From contig JAQGPA010000151.1 in NCBI GenBank assembly GCA_028293325.1, positions 1 to 54,428 on the forward strand: a stretch of DNA of 54,428 bases. Reading direction: 5' to 3'. Numbering within the stretch: position 1 is the first letter of the stretch; the number at the start of each line of letters is the position of its first letter. This stretch comes from Pedosphaera sp. (lineage in GTDB: Bacteria > Verrucomicrobiota > Verrucomicrobiia > Limisphaerales > Pedosphaeraceae). The position numbers and the translations under genes were made by a program. Shown here piece after piece: positions 17,910 to 27,023 of the stretch. The notes below the pieces were generated by a model, which was not told the origin of the DNA, did not search any database, and saw nothing but the letters and a program-made list of their open reading frames with translations.

Positions 17910-20900
17910 TCACGGGTAAACGAGGCGGAAGAATGTGCTGTTTGCGTTAGTGAGATTGACTTGAAGAGTGGTGTTAAAGTTTCCAGAGTTGTCGAACGAG
18001 TTGGTCAGGACTGGAAGCCACGTTGGATTTATCAAGTTGGTGGCGCTCAAAATCCGATAGGTGGTGAGGGCGGTTCCATTGCTGCCGGAAAATCCGATGC
18101 TTGGGCCGTTATAGCTGATTCCCGTAATCACCGGCGGGTTGGCGGGCGGATAGGCCAGACTTATTTTCTTCCCCACTATATCATCAACAATCGAAGCGCC
18201 AGCGGGAACAGTTCCGGCCACAAAGCTGCCTGAACCATTTCGACTGCCAGAGTAGCGCAACAGCACACTGGTGCCGTTGGTCGGTGCGTTCAACACATTG
18301 ACGGTCACGTTGCCGTTCATAGTCAGGTTGCTGCTGTTGATAACCGGCACGGTGGTGATGCCCAGATTGGCCAGATCAAAAATGACCTGCGGACTGCTAC
18401 TGCCACAGGCAAGGTTGCTCATAACTAAAGAGCTGCCAACGCTGGCCACAGTCAACTTGAGTGTGCCGCCATTATTCGTATAGGACATCAAAGCGTTGTT
18501 AGTGGTGGTCAACGCCAGCGTGCCGGTATTAATTGTAGTGCCGCCCGTATAAGTATTTGCTCCACTCAAAGTCAATGTGCCGCCGCCGGTTTTGATCAGT
18601 CCACCAACTCCAGATAGAGCGCCGGACAGTGCGATGTCCTGAGCGACATTGTTGGAATCCGCCGCTTGGAAAGCGATATTCCCGTTCACATTGGTCAAGG
18701 TCATTGGCAGGGATGATGACCAATTCGAAGATGCGCCTATGGTTCCACCGGAAAGCGAGATCGTGCTGGCCAATGTTCCCGGCGCATTCTTGGAAATACC
18801 GCCCGCACCCACATACAGTGTTCCACCAGTAATGTTCAATGCAGCTGTGCTGCCTGAACTGAAAGTGCTGGCGCCATCGCCAAACTGAATGGTTCTAGCT
18901 GTCAACGTTCCGCCCAACAGGTTGAAGGTTCCCATTCCACCGGAACTTGTCGCTCCGGCGTTGACGTAAAGTGCGTTGTTTCCAAGATTGAAAGTCCCGC
19001 CTTCAACCGTCAACGTGCCTTTGCTGCTGCTATCGTGGCCCACCCGCAGATTGTCACCGCTGGCCGCCGTCAAGGTGACTGTTCCCTGTTTCAAATCCCA
19101 TATCCCCGTGCTCCCGGCCCGCCCGATGAAGGAGTCGCCACCACCACCAGTGGAAGTGGCCAAAGCGCTCGGACTGTTCATCGTGTAGGTGCTGTTTCCA
19201 CCGTAGCCAATCATGATGCGGTAGGTGTTCAGGGTGGCGGCTTCTTGAGTTACCGGTGTTTGTGTCCAGAGCGCAAAATTTCCGCCGAACGTGCCGGCGT
19301 TCAAATCCACCGTGCCGCCTCCGGCTACCGTGAGATTGCCGCCAAACGTTCCACCTCCAGCAAGGCTCAGTGTGCCAGCGCTGCTTACCTGAACAGCGAC
19401 TGTGCTAACGCTCATAGTGAATGCGTTCTTGAGCGTAGCGGTAACGCCCGCATTGACAACCATCGGCGTGCCGGCTCCCAGCAGAATGAGAGAGCCATTC
19501 GTCAGCGTGTAACCGGAGGTGCTGAAGGTGAGGTTCGAAGCATAAATAGTATTGCCGCCCAAATTCACCGTGTAGGCACCAGCAACTCCAGCGCCGAAGA
19601 TGGCGCTGTCGGTGGGACTGTTGTTGGTCCAATGACCGTTAACATTGGTGCTGCCGTTCCACCAGTTGCTGGCCGTCAGCCAGTTTCCACTTCCATCAAC
19701 AGGATTCGGACTTGTCACTCCGTTCGCATCCCAGATATTTGTCGCAATGGGAGATCCACTGACCGGAATCGCGCTGACTTGAAGTGAATCCGGCCCTTCT
19801 CCAAGAAGGTTGGTTGCAGAGACAACGTAGTAATAGGCGGTGCCAACGGTCACATTGTTGTCCACATAATTTGTCACCCCGATCAGATTAGGAGCCACGG
19901 TTGTATAAGGCCCAAGGTTTATGAGGCTCCGTTTCAAATTGTAATGAACCGCAACCAGCGGATTCCAACCGATAACTATCTGGCTTGGTTGTCCCGACGC
20001 CGTAACTCCGGTAGGTGCGGCGGCGATCTGAGAATTGGCGAGCACGGAAACATATTCCTGAGCCTGCGTAGCCGTTGTGGCAGAGCTCAAAGCACTGGCC
20101 AGAAGATTGGTATCGCCGCTCCAATGATGAAACGTCTGAGCGGTCAGGTTGCTGGCCGTGATGGCGACCACCGCATTCGATGCATAATAACCTGTGCCGA
20201 TTCCTAAGTTCACGGTCAGGAGGTTGACGGGATCCGTGCGAAAAGATCCCGCAGGCAGACCGTTCGTGACATTGCCAAACGCATCCGTGATTTTGTTGTA
20301 AAGATTACAGGCAGGATTGCTGCCCCAGGCGTAACGCAGGGCCACGGGTGTCGGAACGCTCGCGCTGGAAACCGTCACCTGGTTGGTGGCGGTTATCACC
20401 GCATTTGCGGCAAAATAGGTTTTGTTCGCACCGCAGATGGCAAAGTTTCCAAGCGTTCCACCCACGACTTGTTGAGCCGGACTCAATGGCGACAAACTTT
20501 TCGTCCCGATCATTAATCCAGCGCCAACATTCGTAAAAGTGCAAATGAGGTTCGCTCCGGAAATCGTGATGCCGGCCAAAGATGGCGCTTGATCAACGAT
20601 GTTTTGTCCGTAAACCAGATTTGCGGCGGCCCAGGCTGCGCGTTGGCCCACGTCCTGCTTGTCAGTTGGATGGAGGTCTCCGTTGCCAATATCAATCGTG
20701 GTAACAAGGCAGGCGTTGGCGTCGTTCAGAACCGTCTTGGCCTGTGCTTCGCGGAGCTCGGCCCAACTGCCTGTCTCCACAGGCTGGGTTTGTGTGTTCC
20801 CAAAGTTTGGCAATTGAATAATGATGAATGGCAGATTCGGCTGGCCGAATAGCGAGCGCCACTTGCTCATCAAGCCTGGCAGCAACCGGCTGTATTGTTC

Positions 20901-21746
20901 GGGCCAACTGACGTTGTATTCTCCTTGATACCATTCGACGGCTTTTATCCGAAAAGGCGCAAGCGGAGCAATCATCGCATTGTAAGGACCGGAAAACGTA
21001 TCTCGTCCCGCCGGTTGCAACCCCTGATCGAAAACCGGTTGGGTAAAATCCGAGATGCTGGAAACAAACTCCGTGTCGAGCCAACTCTTGATTTCAGATC
21101 CTGCCCAGGCCGAGCGAATGATTCCAATTGGAACATGCTGTTGCTTGTAGATTTCCCGCGCAGTGAAGTAGCCAGTTGCAGTGAAGCCGGGCGTGGTTAA
21201 TTGACTGGCCGCCTGCCAGGAACCACTCGGCAGGTTTGTTTGAGGTGTGAACGCGGAAACAAAGGGGACACTAAAATTTCGAATCGTTGGATAATTTGTC
21301 GAATCGTCAACCTCCGCTTGATAATTGGTCACGCCGATTTCACTAAGCGAAAACTGCATGTTTGATTGACCAGTACATAGCAAGACGTCGCCGATGAGGA
21401 CATCCGTGAGCGTCAGGGTGGTCGCCCCATCGGAAATCGTGAGGCTGTAAGCGGCGTTGTTGGCCACCAATCCGAAAGGGCCCACGCTCACCTGCCAGCG
21501 ACCATCTGAACCGGCAACCGCCGTCTTGGTCTGAACCAGTGCGGCATTTTGGTTGTAAACTTTCACTGTCACCGTGATGCCAGGTGTGGCCCAGCCCCAG
21601 AACGGGTCATCCGCATCACGCTGCAACACCATGTGGCTGGAAAATAACCGATGGAGCCCCAAGGGTGCAGCCTTCGCCTCGATGGCCATGCCGTAGCCAA
21701 CCGACAGCAATACCAGCAATCGCATGAAGGTCCACGAGAGTTTCAT
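17910..21746 (-). CDS. Modular secreted sialate O-acetylesterase with InlB-like repeat, FN3 and beta-strand scaffold
   Basis: The 1278-residue product starts at the ATG at 21746 (MKLSWTFMRLLVLLSVGYGM, a signal peptide). A longer frame to 21908 would run into the upstream pseudopilin gene. Residues about 30-505 form a sialate O-acetylesterase domain: SSHMVLQRDADDPFWGWA, nucleophile S128 in CTGQSNMQFS, EWYQGEYN and D357/H359 in GDLHPTDK. A short InlB-type repeat (about 510-570, ITASNLTAQTFHHWSGD) and an FN3 domain (about 575-663) follow. From W672 there is a beta-strand scaffold of about 607 residues with a GTLTLSGANTYTGG repeat near 1065 and the terminal module ending F-F-R-L-x-x-P. The scaffold matches the next gene (13359-17882) along its length. 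Confidence 0.88.
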   Translation of the reverse strand: MKLSWTFMRLLVLLSVGYGMAIEAKAAPLGLHRLFSSHMVLQRDADDPFWGWATPGITVTVKVYNQNAALVQTKTAVAGSDGRWQVSVGPFGLVANNAAYSLTISDGATTLTLTDVLIGDVLLCTGQSNMQFSLSEIGVTNYQAEVDDSTNYPTIRNFSVPFVSAFTPQTNLPSGSWQAASQLTTPGFTATGYFTAREIYKQQHVPIGIIRSAWAGSEIKSWLDTEFVSSISDFTQPVFDQGLQPAGRDTFSGPYNAMIAPLAPFRIKAVEWYQGEYNVSWPEQYSRLLPGLMSKWRSLFGQPNLPFIIIQLPNFGNTQTQPVETGSWAELREAQAKTVLNDANACLVTTIDIGNGDLHPTDKQDVGQRAAWAAANLVYGQNIVDQAPSLAGITISGANLICTFTNVGAGLMIGTKSLSPLSPAQQVVGGTLGNFAICGANKTYFAANAVITATNQVTVSSASVPTPVALRYAWGSNPACNLYNKITDAFGNVTNGLPAGSFRTDPVNLLTVNLGIGTGYYASNAVVAITASNLTAQTFHHWSGDTNLLASALSSATTATQAQEYVSVLANSQIAAAPTGVTASGQPSQIVIGWNPLVAVHYNLKRSLINLGPYTTVAPNLIGVTNYVDNNVTVGTAYYYVVSATNLLGEGPDSLQVSAIPVSGSPIATNIWDANGVTSPNPVDGSGNWLTASNWWNGSTNVNGHWTNNSPTDSAIFGAGVAGAYTVNLGGNTIYASNLTFSTSGYTLTNGSLILLGAGTPMVVNAGVTATLKNAFTMSVSTVAVQVSSAGTLSLAGGGTFGGNLTVAGGGTVDLNAGTFGGNFALWTQTPVTQEAATLNTYRIMIGYGGNSTYTMNSPSALATSTGGGGDSFIGRAGSTGIWDLKQGTVTLTAASGDNLRVGHDSSSKGTLTVEGGTFNLGNNALYVNAGATSSGGMGTFNLLGGTLTARTIQFGDGASTFSSGSTAALNITGGTLYVGAGGISKNAPGTLASTISLSGGTIGASSNWSSSLPMTLTNVNGNIAFQAADSNNVAQDIALSGALSGVGGLIKTGGGTLTLSGANTYTGGTTINTGTLALTTTNNALMSYTNNGGTLKLTVASVGSSLVMSNLACGSSSPQVIFDLANLGITTVPVINSSNLTMNGNVTVNVLNAPTNGTSVLLRYSGSRNGSGSFVAGTVPAGASIVDDIVGKKISLAYPPANPPVITGISYNGPSIGFSGSNGTALTTYRILSATNLINPTWLPVLTNSFDNSGNFNTTLQVNLTNANSTFFRLVYP

Positions 21747-21886
21747 ATTGCCATTTTTCCATCGTTTCCCCAAACAAGCGACACTCTCGATGGGTGTGTG
21801 TGTGGCTCTCTCTGTTGCTCCCCGGCTAGATTTGAAACTTTTCATGTCAATGCGCAAATGATCCCCCTTGTGTTGATCAGGTGGCG

Positions 21887-22771
21887 TCATTCTGGCGTGG
21901 GACTCCATTCCTTGCCATCGAACGATGGGTTGCAGATGGCCGAGGTTGCCGAGGCCCCATTATCCATTGCGCCGCTGAATTTTCCGTAAAATTGTCCCCA
22001 AGTAAGCTGGCTGGGTCGCGAAAAAGCGGAATGGCCATCCACATAAATTACAGCCACACGTTTGTTATGCTTGGCATAGACCGTCTGAAGGCGGGGATAC
22101 TTATCAGAGCCGTTACCCGCCCAGACGATATCCAGCCATGCCGCATCGCCGCTGAGATCGCCTGCGGAGCAGTTGGCCGGGTCATTGGAGCCGCTGGAAT
22201 CCGTGATCATCACCATGTCCGAGGGTTTGGCAGAACTGGCGATTTTGAAGGGCTTGTTGTTATAAGAGCCAGCCGTGACAGGAACGCCAAATACACCCAC
22301 CAGGTTGAACCCATAGGAAAGAAAACCCGTTATGCTGGGATCAAATTCGCCGGCTTCAGACTTATAGGTCAAGCCGCGCTTCCGTTTAGGACATACCCAT
22401 GATTTGTTGTTTGCCAGCTGAGACACCAACATCGGGGCCGGAGTGTTGGGAGTTTTTTTGTCAGCGCGAAACCACTCTCCTCCGCAGGCCAGCCCCTTCG
22501 CATTACTATAAGGACCTGCCTCCCAACTGACGCTGGGCGGCATCGGAAAGCAATCACCGTTATCTGCCGCATACATGATCACGGCAAGGCCGATCTGCTT
22601 GGTATTGTTCAGGCAGGCAACGCCCAGTGCTCTATCCTTCGCCTTGCTCAACGCCGGAAGCAACATGGATGCAAGAATGGCAATGATGGCGATGACAACG
22701 AGCAGTTCAATCAGGGTGAACCCGCGATCAGAGTTTATTTTCCTGATCGTTTTTGTGCCTTCGGTCTTCAT
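21887..22771 (-). CDS. Type II secretion-like pseudopilin with H-X9-DG motif
   Basis: The 294-residue protein begins at ATG 22771; a GTG at 22789 would add six residues. It has a prepilin N-terminal cleavage/methylation signal, [15 protein letters not shown], with cleavage expected after G17 and glutamate at position +5 of the mature chain. The C-terminal half has the H-X9-DG motif (H, nine residues, then VDGH-type DG) in [14 protein letters not shown], which defines a family abundant in Verrucomicrobia, Planctomycetes and Lentisphaerae. Such proteins resemble GspG/GspH pseudopilins and are thought to assemble in the inner membrane and periplasm. It lies between two giant scaffold-protein genes on the same strand. 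That suggests, but does not prove, a role in their export. Confidence 0.92.
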   Translation of the reverse strand: MKTEGTKTIRKINSDRGFTLIELLVVIAIIAILASMLLPALSKAKDRALGVACLNNTKQIGLAVIMYAADNGDCFPMPPSVSWEAGPYSNAKGLACGGEWFRADKKTPNTPAPMLVSQLANNKSWVCPKRKRGLTYKSEAGEFDPSITGFLSYGFNLVGVFGVPVTAGSYNNKPFKIASSAKPSDMVMITDSSGSNDPANCSAGDLSGDAAWLDIVWAGNGSDKYPRLQTVYAKHNKRVAVIYVDGHSAFSRPSQLTWGQFYGKFSGAMDNGASATSAICNPSFDGKEWSPTPE

Positions 22772-22798
22772 TGTTGCTTTTTGTTCCACCTGGATGGG

Positions 22799-22828
22799 GC
22801 GGGAGCGGCTTTTGCAGGCCGCTCCCGC
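22799..22828. repeat. 11-bp perfect GC-rich hairpin between scaffold protein and pseudopilin genes
   Basis: GCGGGAGCGGC (22799-22809) pairs perfectly with GCCGCTCCCGC (22818-22828) over an 8-nt loop. It is located after the stop of the 22865-26704 gene and before the pseudopilin start at 22771. On the minus strand the stem is followed by CCCATCC, with no T run. An mRNA-stabilising or attenuating intercistronic hairpin fits better than a standard intrinsic terminator. Confidence 0.7.
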
Positions 22829-22864
22829 GACTCAGGCTTCAACAAGTCAGATGCCTTGACCCGC

Positions 22865-25800
22865 TCAAGGAAGACGGAGCCGGAAAAACACCGACGAGTT
22901 CGTCGGATTGATCATCAGATTGGTTAACGTGAGGCTGCTGCTCCCTGCCATGTCAAACCAAGCATTGCTGTTGACCAATCCATTGGTATTGCTCTGTAGA
23001 ATCCAGCCAGCATTCGTCGGCCATGACAATGTCAGCGTGCTGCCCGATACGCTGAACTGAATCGGACCCGGCAACGGATTGATGGTGGACACCGAACCGA
23101 CCTGCAGACTGCCCGAACCGGTGATATACCGCGGATCCGTGCCGTTATTGTAAACGCCGGCAGGTTTGCTGACTCCACCCAGGATGAGAGCGGCCACCAC
23201 GTTCGTTTCTGAATTAGCAAAGTTCAAAGTCAGAACTCCATTGGTGCCAAGAGTGGCATTAGTGCCCACGGTCACCGTTGAGTTGGTGGCAAGGCCGGGG
23301 AAAGCGAGCGCCAAGGTGCCGTTGCTGATGGTTGTATTGCCCGTGTAATTGTTGCTGTTCAACAGGCTCAACGTGCCCAACCCTGTCTTCACCAATGATC
23401 CCGCGCCATCAATGGTGGCGGCGATGTCCAACTCCGCGTCCGCAGCCGGGACGTCGAACTGGCAGTTCACGTCAGTGAGCGTCAGCGTGTTGGTGGGATG
23501 GGCACCGGTGGTGCCGACAATGGTCAGGGCGGAGATGGTTCCGCCGGCGCCATTGCGCAATATGCCATTGGTGATGGAGAGCATGTCAAGCGTTTCGCTC
23601 CGCCCGTTCAAGTCCAGCACACCCCCGGAGCTTAGTCGCGTCAGGATGTAGCTATTGGCTGCGTTTGCAATCTGGTTGCCGGTGTCGCCGGTGATGCGGA
23701 CCACTGAATTGGATTGGACCAGCAGGCCCTGACCGCCGCTCGCAACGGCTACGCCCACCTGTTTGGCCAGATCAACCTGACCTTCGTTGATGATTCCGGT
23801 GAACTGACTGGCGGATCCAGAACCGCCGATGACCAAGGTCCCCTTGCCCATCTTGGTAATCGTGGTGTTGCCGGAAGCAATGTCGCCTTCAGTGGTCAGA
23901 GTGTTGGTGACGATATTCCAGAACATAACCTGGCCATTATTAGCATTAATCGTCGCCGGCCCAAGATCCAGATTGCTGGTGCCAAGGAAGGTAAAGGTCC
24001 CACCATTGGCAATAGGGATCGAGACGGAAAGAATCCCGCCCAAGGTGAGGTCCGAGCCGCTCACGTTATCAATCGCGCCGCCGTCGATTGTCAGGATGCC
24101 GTTACCAGCGCAGTTGGCGCTTCCAAGGTTCAATACACCGGAGCCAAGCTCCAAGCCGCCGGCAAAACTATTATCGGTCTTCAGCGTTAACGCGCCATTG
24201 CCGGATTTGAACAGCTTGTAGCCGAGTCCGTTGTCAGAAATCGAGCCGCCGACTTCAAGCGTATTGGAGACCACCGTCAACGTTACAACGCTGCTGCCCA
24301 AAGTGACCGCTCCTGGGCCGGTGTTGAAGTTGGTCGAACCCACGAAGGTCCAGTCGTCGAGCCAATATTGCTGGATGGGCGTCAGCAATGTAACCGCATG
24401 ACCGCTGGTGTTGTCGATCTTGGCACCCAAGCTGTTGGTCAGTGGCCCCGTGCCGATGGCTGAATTAAGGCTCCCGTCGCCACCGTAGTTGATGTTCAAC
24501 TGGCCGGCATGGATGGTTGTGCCGCCGGTGTAGGTATTGGTTGTCCCCATCGTGAACGTGCCGGTGCCCGATTTTGCAAAGGTTGTGCTTCCGTCGATGG
24601 CACCACTGCCAGAGAGCAGGTAGTCCTTGGTCGTGTTGTTTGCCGTAACACCGGCCGGATGGACGATGGTGTTCAGCGTCACAGTGATCGGCGAGGTTCC
24701 GCTGGCCGTGTCGTCAAACAGCAGGCTTTTGGTTCCATTATCGGGGCTGTAGGTGGCGGGACTGCCGAGTTGAGTCCAATTCGGGGTGGTATTGATGTCC
24801 CAGACACCATTGCCCACTCTCCATGAAACGGGCGGATTCACACCACTGGTCACATGCAGAACAATGCTCTTGCTGCCCGTGTTGTTCACGATCGTCGCGG
24901 TGGTGCCGGACGGCAGCGAGGTGGGCGTGGTCGGCGGCGTGCCCGAAAGCGTGCCGGTGTATTGGATCAGCGGGTAATCGCCGACGGGGATGCCGCTGCC
25001 CGCGATGGTAACCTGGGGAGTGACCGCGAAGGAGAGGTTGCCATTGACCTGGATCGGCGCAACGGTTGTGCTGGGCACAAAACTAAGGTAGTTGAAATCA
25101 GCCGTCGGTGTGCCGGCGGCGTAGGTCAGATTCCCGATCGACCAATATTGCCCCACGTTGGCAACCTGCACCGTGTTGACCGGCGAACCGGCCGAGCCGT
25201 CCAAGGTAACGGGACCATTGGTAGGCGACAAGCTGGTGATGATTCTCAAGGTACCGTTGCTGACTACCGTGCTTCCGGCATAGTTGTTGGCACCACTCAA
25301 CTGCAGCGTGCCGGCACCCGATTTGTTCAACCCGCCGGGGCCCGTAAGCGCACCAGAGAGTGAGATGTTAAAGGGAGTGGTGTTGGCGTCAGCGCATTGG
25401 AAGGTGATGTTGCCGTTGAGCGTATCAAGCGTCATCGGAACGGATGAGATCCAGCTCGCCAGGGCCCCCACGGTGCCGCCCGAGAGCACGAAATAGTTGG
25501 TCGGGGGGAAAACTGCGCCGCGGCTGATGCCAATGGAGCCGCCCGAACCGATATAGAGAAATCCGCCGGAGTTGGTGAATGCAGTGGTGCCTCCAACGAA
25601 GGTGCCGCTGGATGCTCCGATAAAAATTCCACCCCAGGCGTTGACCACGCCACCTGTCTGGGTGAACACCGCCGTCGCGCCCGCTTGACTATTTGCTGAG
25701 GTCTGCCTGGTTAACATTATCTGGCCTATGGCGGTTCCGGAACCGACGGCGCCCACATTCAGAGTGCCACCGTACATTTTAAATGTGCCATGTGCGTTGG

Positions 25801-26704
25801 CACCGGTTTCGCTCTGGATCTGGACGTTTTGCACCGCGGAACCCGTCCCGACGTTCATCGTGGCCCCGTTTTGCAGTACCACCGTCCCATTCCCGCCCCC
25901 GCGGGAAATTTGGAGTGAGGTATTGAAATTCATCACCGTGTTCGGGCCATCCAAAACGAAAACGCCGGTGTTGTTAACCCCCGAACCTGTGACGGCGCGG
26001 CCCACCTGCCAGGTGTTGGCACCCGTGGAGGTGCCGTTGGTCTGCCATACATTGGCATCAATGGTTGTAATCGAAGCTGCAGTATTACCACCCAACAAAA
26101 AGGTGCTGCCATTGGTGCTGTTGAAAACGATCTGGTCGCCACCAATATTGCCATTAACCGTCATGGTGGCTGGAACGGGGCCGGTGCCCAATTGCCACAC
26201 CTTGACCACACCGTTGTTCGCCGCAAAATTGTTGTTGAAGGTCACATTCTTGCCGTCGGCAACCACCAAGGCTCCATTAGCGTTCAAGAACATGGAGTTG
26301 GGACCGTTGAAGGTGTACCCATTGGCGTTTATGGCCAGGTTGGTGAAAGCGATTTGGCCGAGATCAAGCGAAATCTGATAGGTGCCAGCGGCGGCATCCG
26401 GGCCGTTGAATATGGCGCCGTTAAGCCCCGCGGTGGTGCTGGTCTGGGTCCAACTCACATTGCCGCTGCCGTTGTTCCAACCAAGGTTGGTGGCATCGGT
26501 GTTCCAACTGCCACTCGCCGAATCAATCGTAGATCCGTTGGCGGTGTTGCCGGCGTCCCAAATGAAATTCGCTGCCGAGGCACTGACGGCGCAAAAAACA
26601 CCCATCACCATCAGAAGTTGTAATAGCACAGAAGATGACCGGATAGTCTGTAATGCTTGCTTCAGAGATATGCCGCAATTGGCACATGAGGTGGGTGTTG
26701 TCAT
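22865..26704 (-). CDS. Giant secreted autotransporter-associated beta-strand repeat protein
   Basis: The 1279-residue product has an N-terminal hydrophobic export segment (about 25-45, ending VSASA) and opens with FIWDAGNTANGSTIDSASG. The body is rich in N, T, G and S. It contains at least five copies of the beta-strand repeat of the form K-x-G-x-G-T-L-x-L-x(5)-N-x-Y-x-G, near residues 468, 721, 845, 968 and 1121. No catalytic domain is visible. The C-terminus has ILQSNTNGLVNSNAWF and ends F-F-R-L-R-L-P, resembling three other large proteins in this window, and lacks an outer-membrane barrel. It is probably a surface or matrix adhesin with a beta-helical shape; its partner is unknown. Transcription probably starts in the 319-bp gap upstream. 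Confidence 0.88.
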   Translation of the reverse strand: MTTPTSCANCGISLKQALQTIRSSSVLLQLLMVMGVFCAVSASAANFIWDAGNTANGSTIDSASGSWNTDATNLGWNNGSGNVSWTQTSTTAGLNGAIFNGPDAAAGTYQISLDLGQIAFTNLAINANGYTFNGPNSMFLNANGALVVADGKNVTFNNNFAANNGVVKVWQLGTGPVPATMTVNGNIGGDQIVFNSTNGSTFLLGGNTAASITTIDANVWQTNGTSTGANTWQVGRAVTGSGVNNTGVFVLDGPNTVMNFNTSLQISRGGGNGTVVLQNGATMNVGTGSAVQNVQIQSETGANAHGTFKMYGGTLNVGAVGSGTAIGQIMLTRQTSANSQAGATAVFTQTGGVVNAWGGIFIGASSGTFVGGTTAFTNSGGFLYIGSGGSIGISRGAVFPPTNYFVLSGGTVGALASWISSVPMTLDTLNGNITFQCADANTTPFNISLSGALTGPGGLNKSGAGTLQLSGANNYAGSTVVSNGTLRIITSLSPTNGPVTLDGSAGSPVNTVQVANVGQYWSIGNLTYAAGTPTADFNYLSFVPSTTVAPIQVNGNLSFAVTPQVTIAGSGIPVGDYPLIQYTGTLSGTPPTTPTSLPSGTTATIVNNTGSKSIVLHVTSGVNPPVSWRVGNGVWDINTTPNWTQLGSPATYSPDNGTKSLLFDDTASGTSPITVTLNTIVHPAGVTANNTTKDYLLSGSGAIDGSTTFAKSGTGTFTMGTTNTYTGGTTIHAGQLNINYGGDGSLNSAIGTGPLTNSLGAKIDNTSGHAVTLLTPIQQYWLDDWTFVGSTNFNTGPGAVTLGSSVVTLTVVSNTLEVGGSISDNGLGYKLFKSGNGALTLKTDNSFAGGLELGSGVLNLGSANCAGNGILTIDGGAIDNVSGSDLTLGGILSVSIPIANGGTFTFLGTSNLDLGPATINANNGQVMFWNIVTNTLTTEGDIASGNTTITKMGKGTLVIGGSGSASQFTGIINEGQVDLAKQVGVAVASGGQGLLVQSNSVVRITGDTGNQIANAANSYILTRLSSGGVLDLNGRSETLDMLSITNGILRNGAGGTISALTIVGTTGAHPTNTLTLTDVNCQFDVPAADAELDIAATIDGAGSLVKTGLGTLSLLNSNNYTGNTTISNGTLALAFPGLATNSTVTVGTNATLGTNGVLTLNFANSETNVVAALILGGVSKPAGVYNNGTDPRYITGSGSLQVGSVSTINPLPGPIQFSVSGSTLTLSWPTNAGWILQSNTNGLVNSNAWFDMAGSSSLTLTNLMINPTNSSVFFRLRLP

Positions 26705-26836
26705 AGGCGTTGTTGGTTTTGGGTGTTCAATTTTTAAGAGTTAGGTTGATTCGTGCCGGGGCAGGAAATAAATGTTCTGCGGTGTCACATGTTTTTTAAG
26801 GATCTAAAAACATTTACTTCAGACCATCTGTCGGTG

Positions 26837-26855
26837 ATATACCCGAAAGCGGGTA
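26837..26855. promoter_or_regulatory. Candidate regulator site, copy A: ATAT-ACCCGAAAGCGGGTA
   Basis: The core TACCCG-AAAG-CGGGTA is a perfect 6+6 inverted repeat 136 bp before the start of the beta-strand protein gene. The same ATATACCCGAANGCGGGTA string occurs at 32647-32665, upstream of a pseudopilin gene in the same orientation. Dyad symmetry plus recurrence in two promoter regions suggests a transcription-factor operator. The regulator is unknown. Confidence 0.55.
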
Positions 26856-26991
26856 GTTTTCACAAAACATCGTGACAGACCGAATGAGCCGGCTCGAAAA
26901 ATCCATTTCCCCAGCCACTCGGATGCCTGCACTGATTATTACGATGCTGCACTTTCTGAATTACAATTGACAATTTCTGTCTTAAAGCATG

Positions 26992-27007
26992 ATCGCCAAT
27001 CGTGATA
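26992..27007. promoter_or_regulatory. Candidate second shared box, copy A: ATCGCCAATCGTGATA
   Basis: This 16-base box differs at one position from ATCGCAAATCGTGATA at 32678-32693. It has imperfect dyad symmetry (ATCGC-N5-GTGAT). Here it lies 16 bp beyond the stop of the GH2 gene and about 290 bp upstream of the next start. It may be an operator or activator site; its spacing from the first box differs between the two copies. Confidence 0.45.
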
Positions 27008-27023
27008 GTTATTATCAATGGTG

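Larger units (their letters stand above)
26705..27023. other. 319-bp intergenic region upstream of the beta-strand protein gene
   Basis: The gap contains the inverted repeat TACCCG-N4-CGGGTA (26840-26855), the box ATCGCCAATCGTGATA (26992-27007) and a small repeat TGATA-N5-TATCA next to it. Two of these elements recur upstream of the pseudopilin gene at 31744-32535. No ORF of note and no RNA gene was seen. Confidence 0.6.

Noticed and set aside
25728..26378. Long plus-strand frame (216 codons) inside the beta-strand protein gene
   Set aside because: It is antisense to a clear coding region whose N/T/G-rich codons leave the opposite strand open; its Pro/Val-rich translation is typical of such shadows.
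13359..26704. Classification of the three scaffold proteins as type V autotransporters
   Set aside because: They carry autotransporter-associated beta-strand repeats, but the C-termini show no beta-barrel; they end in an F-[FY]-R-[LI] module.
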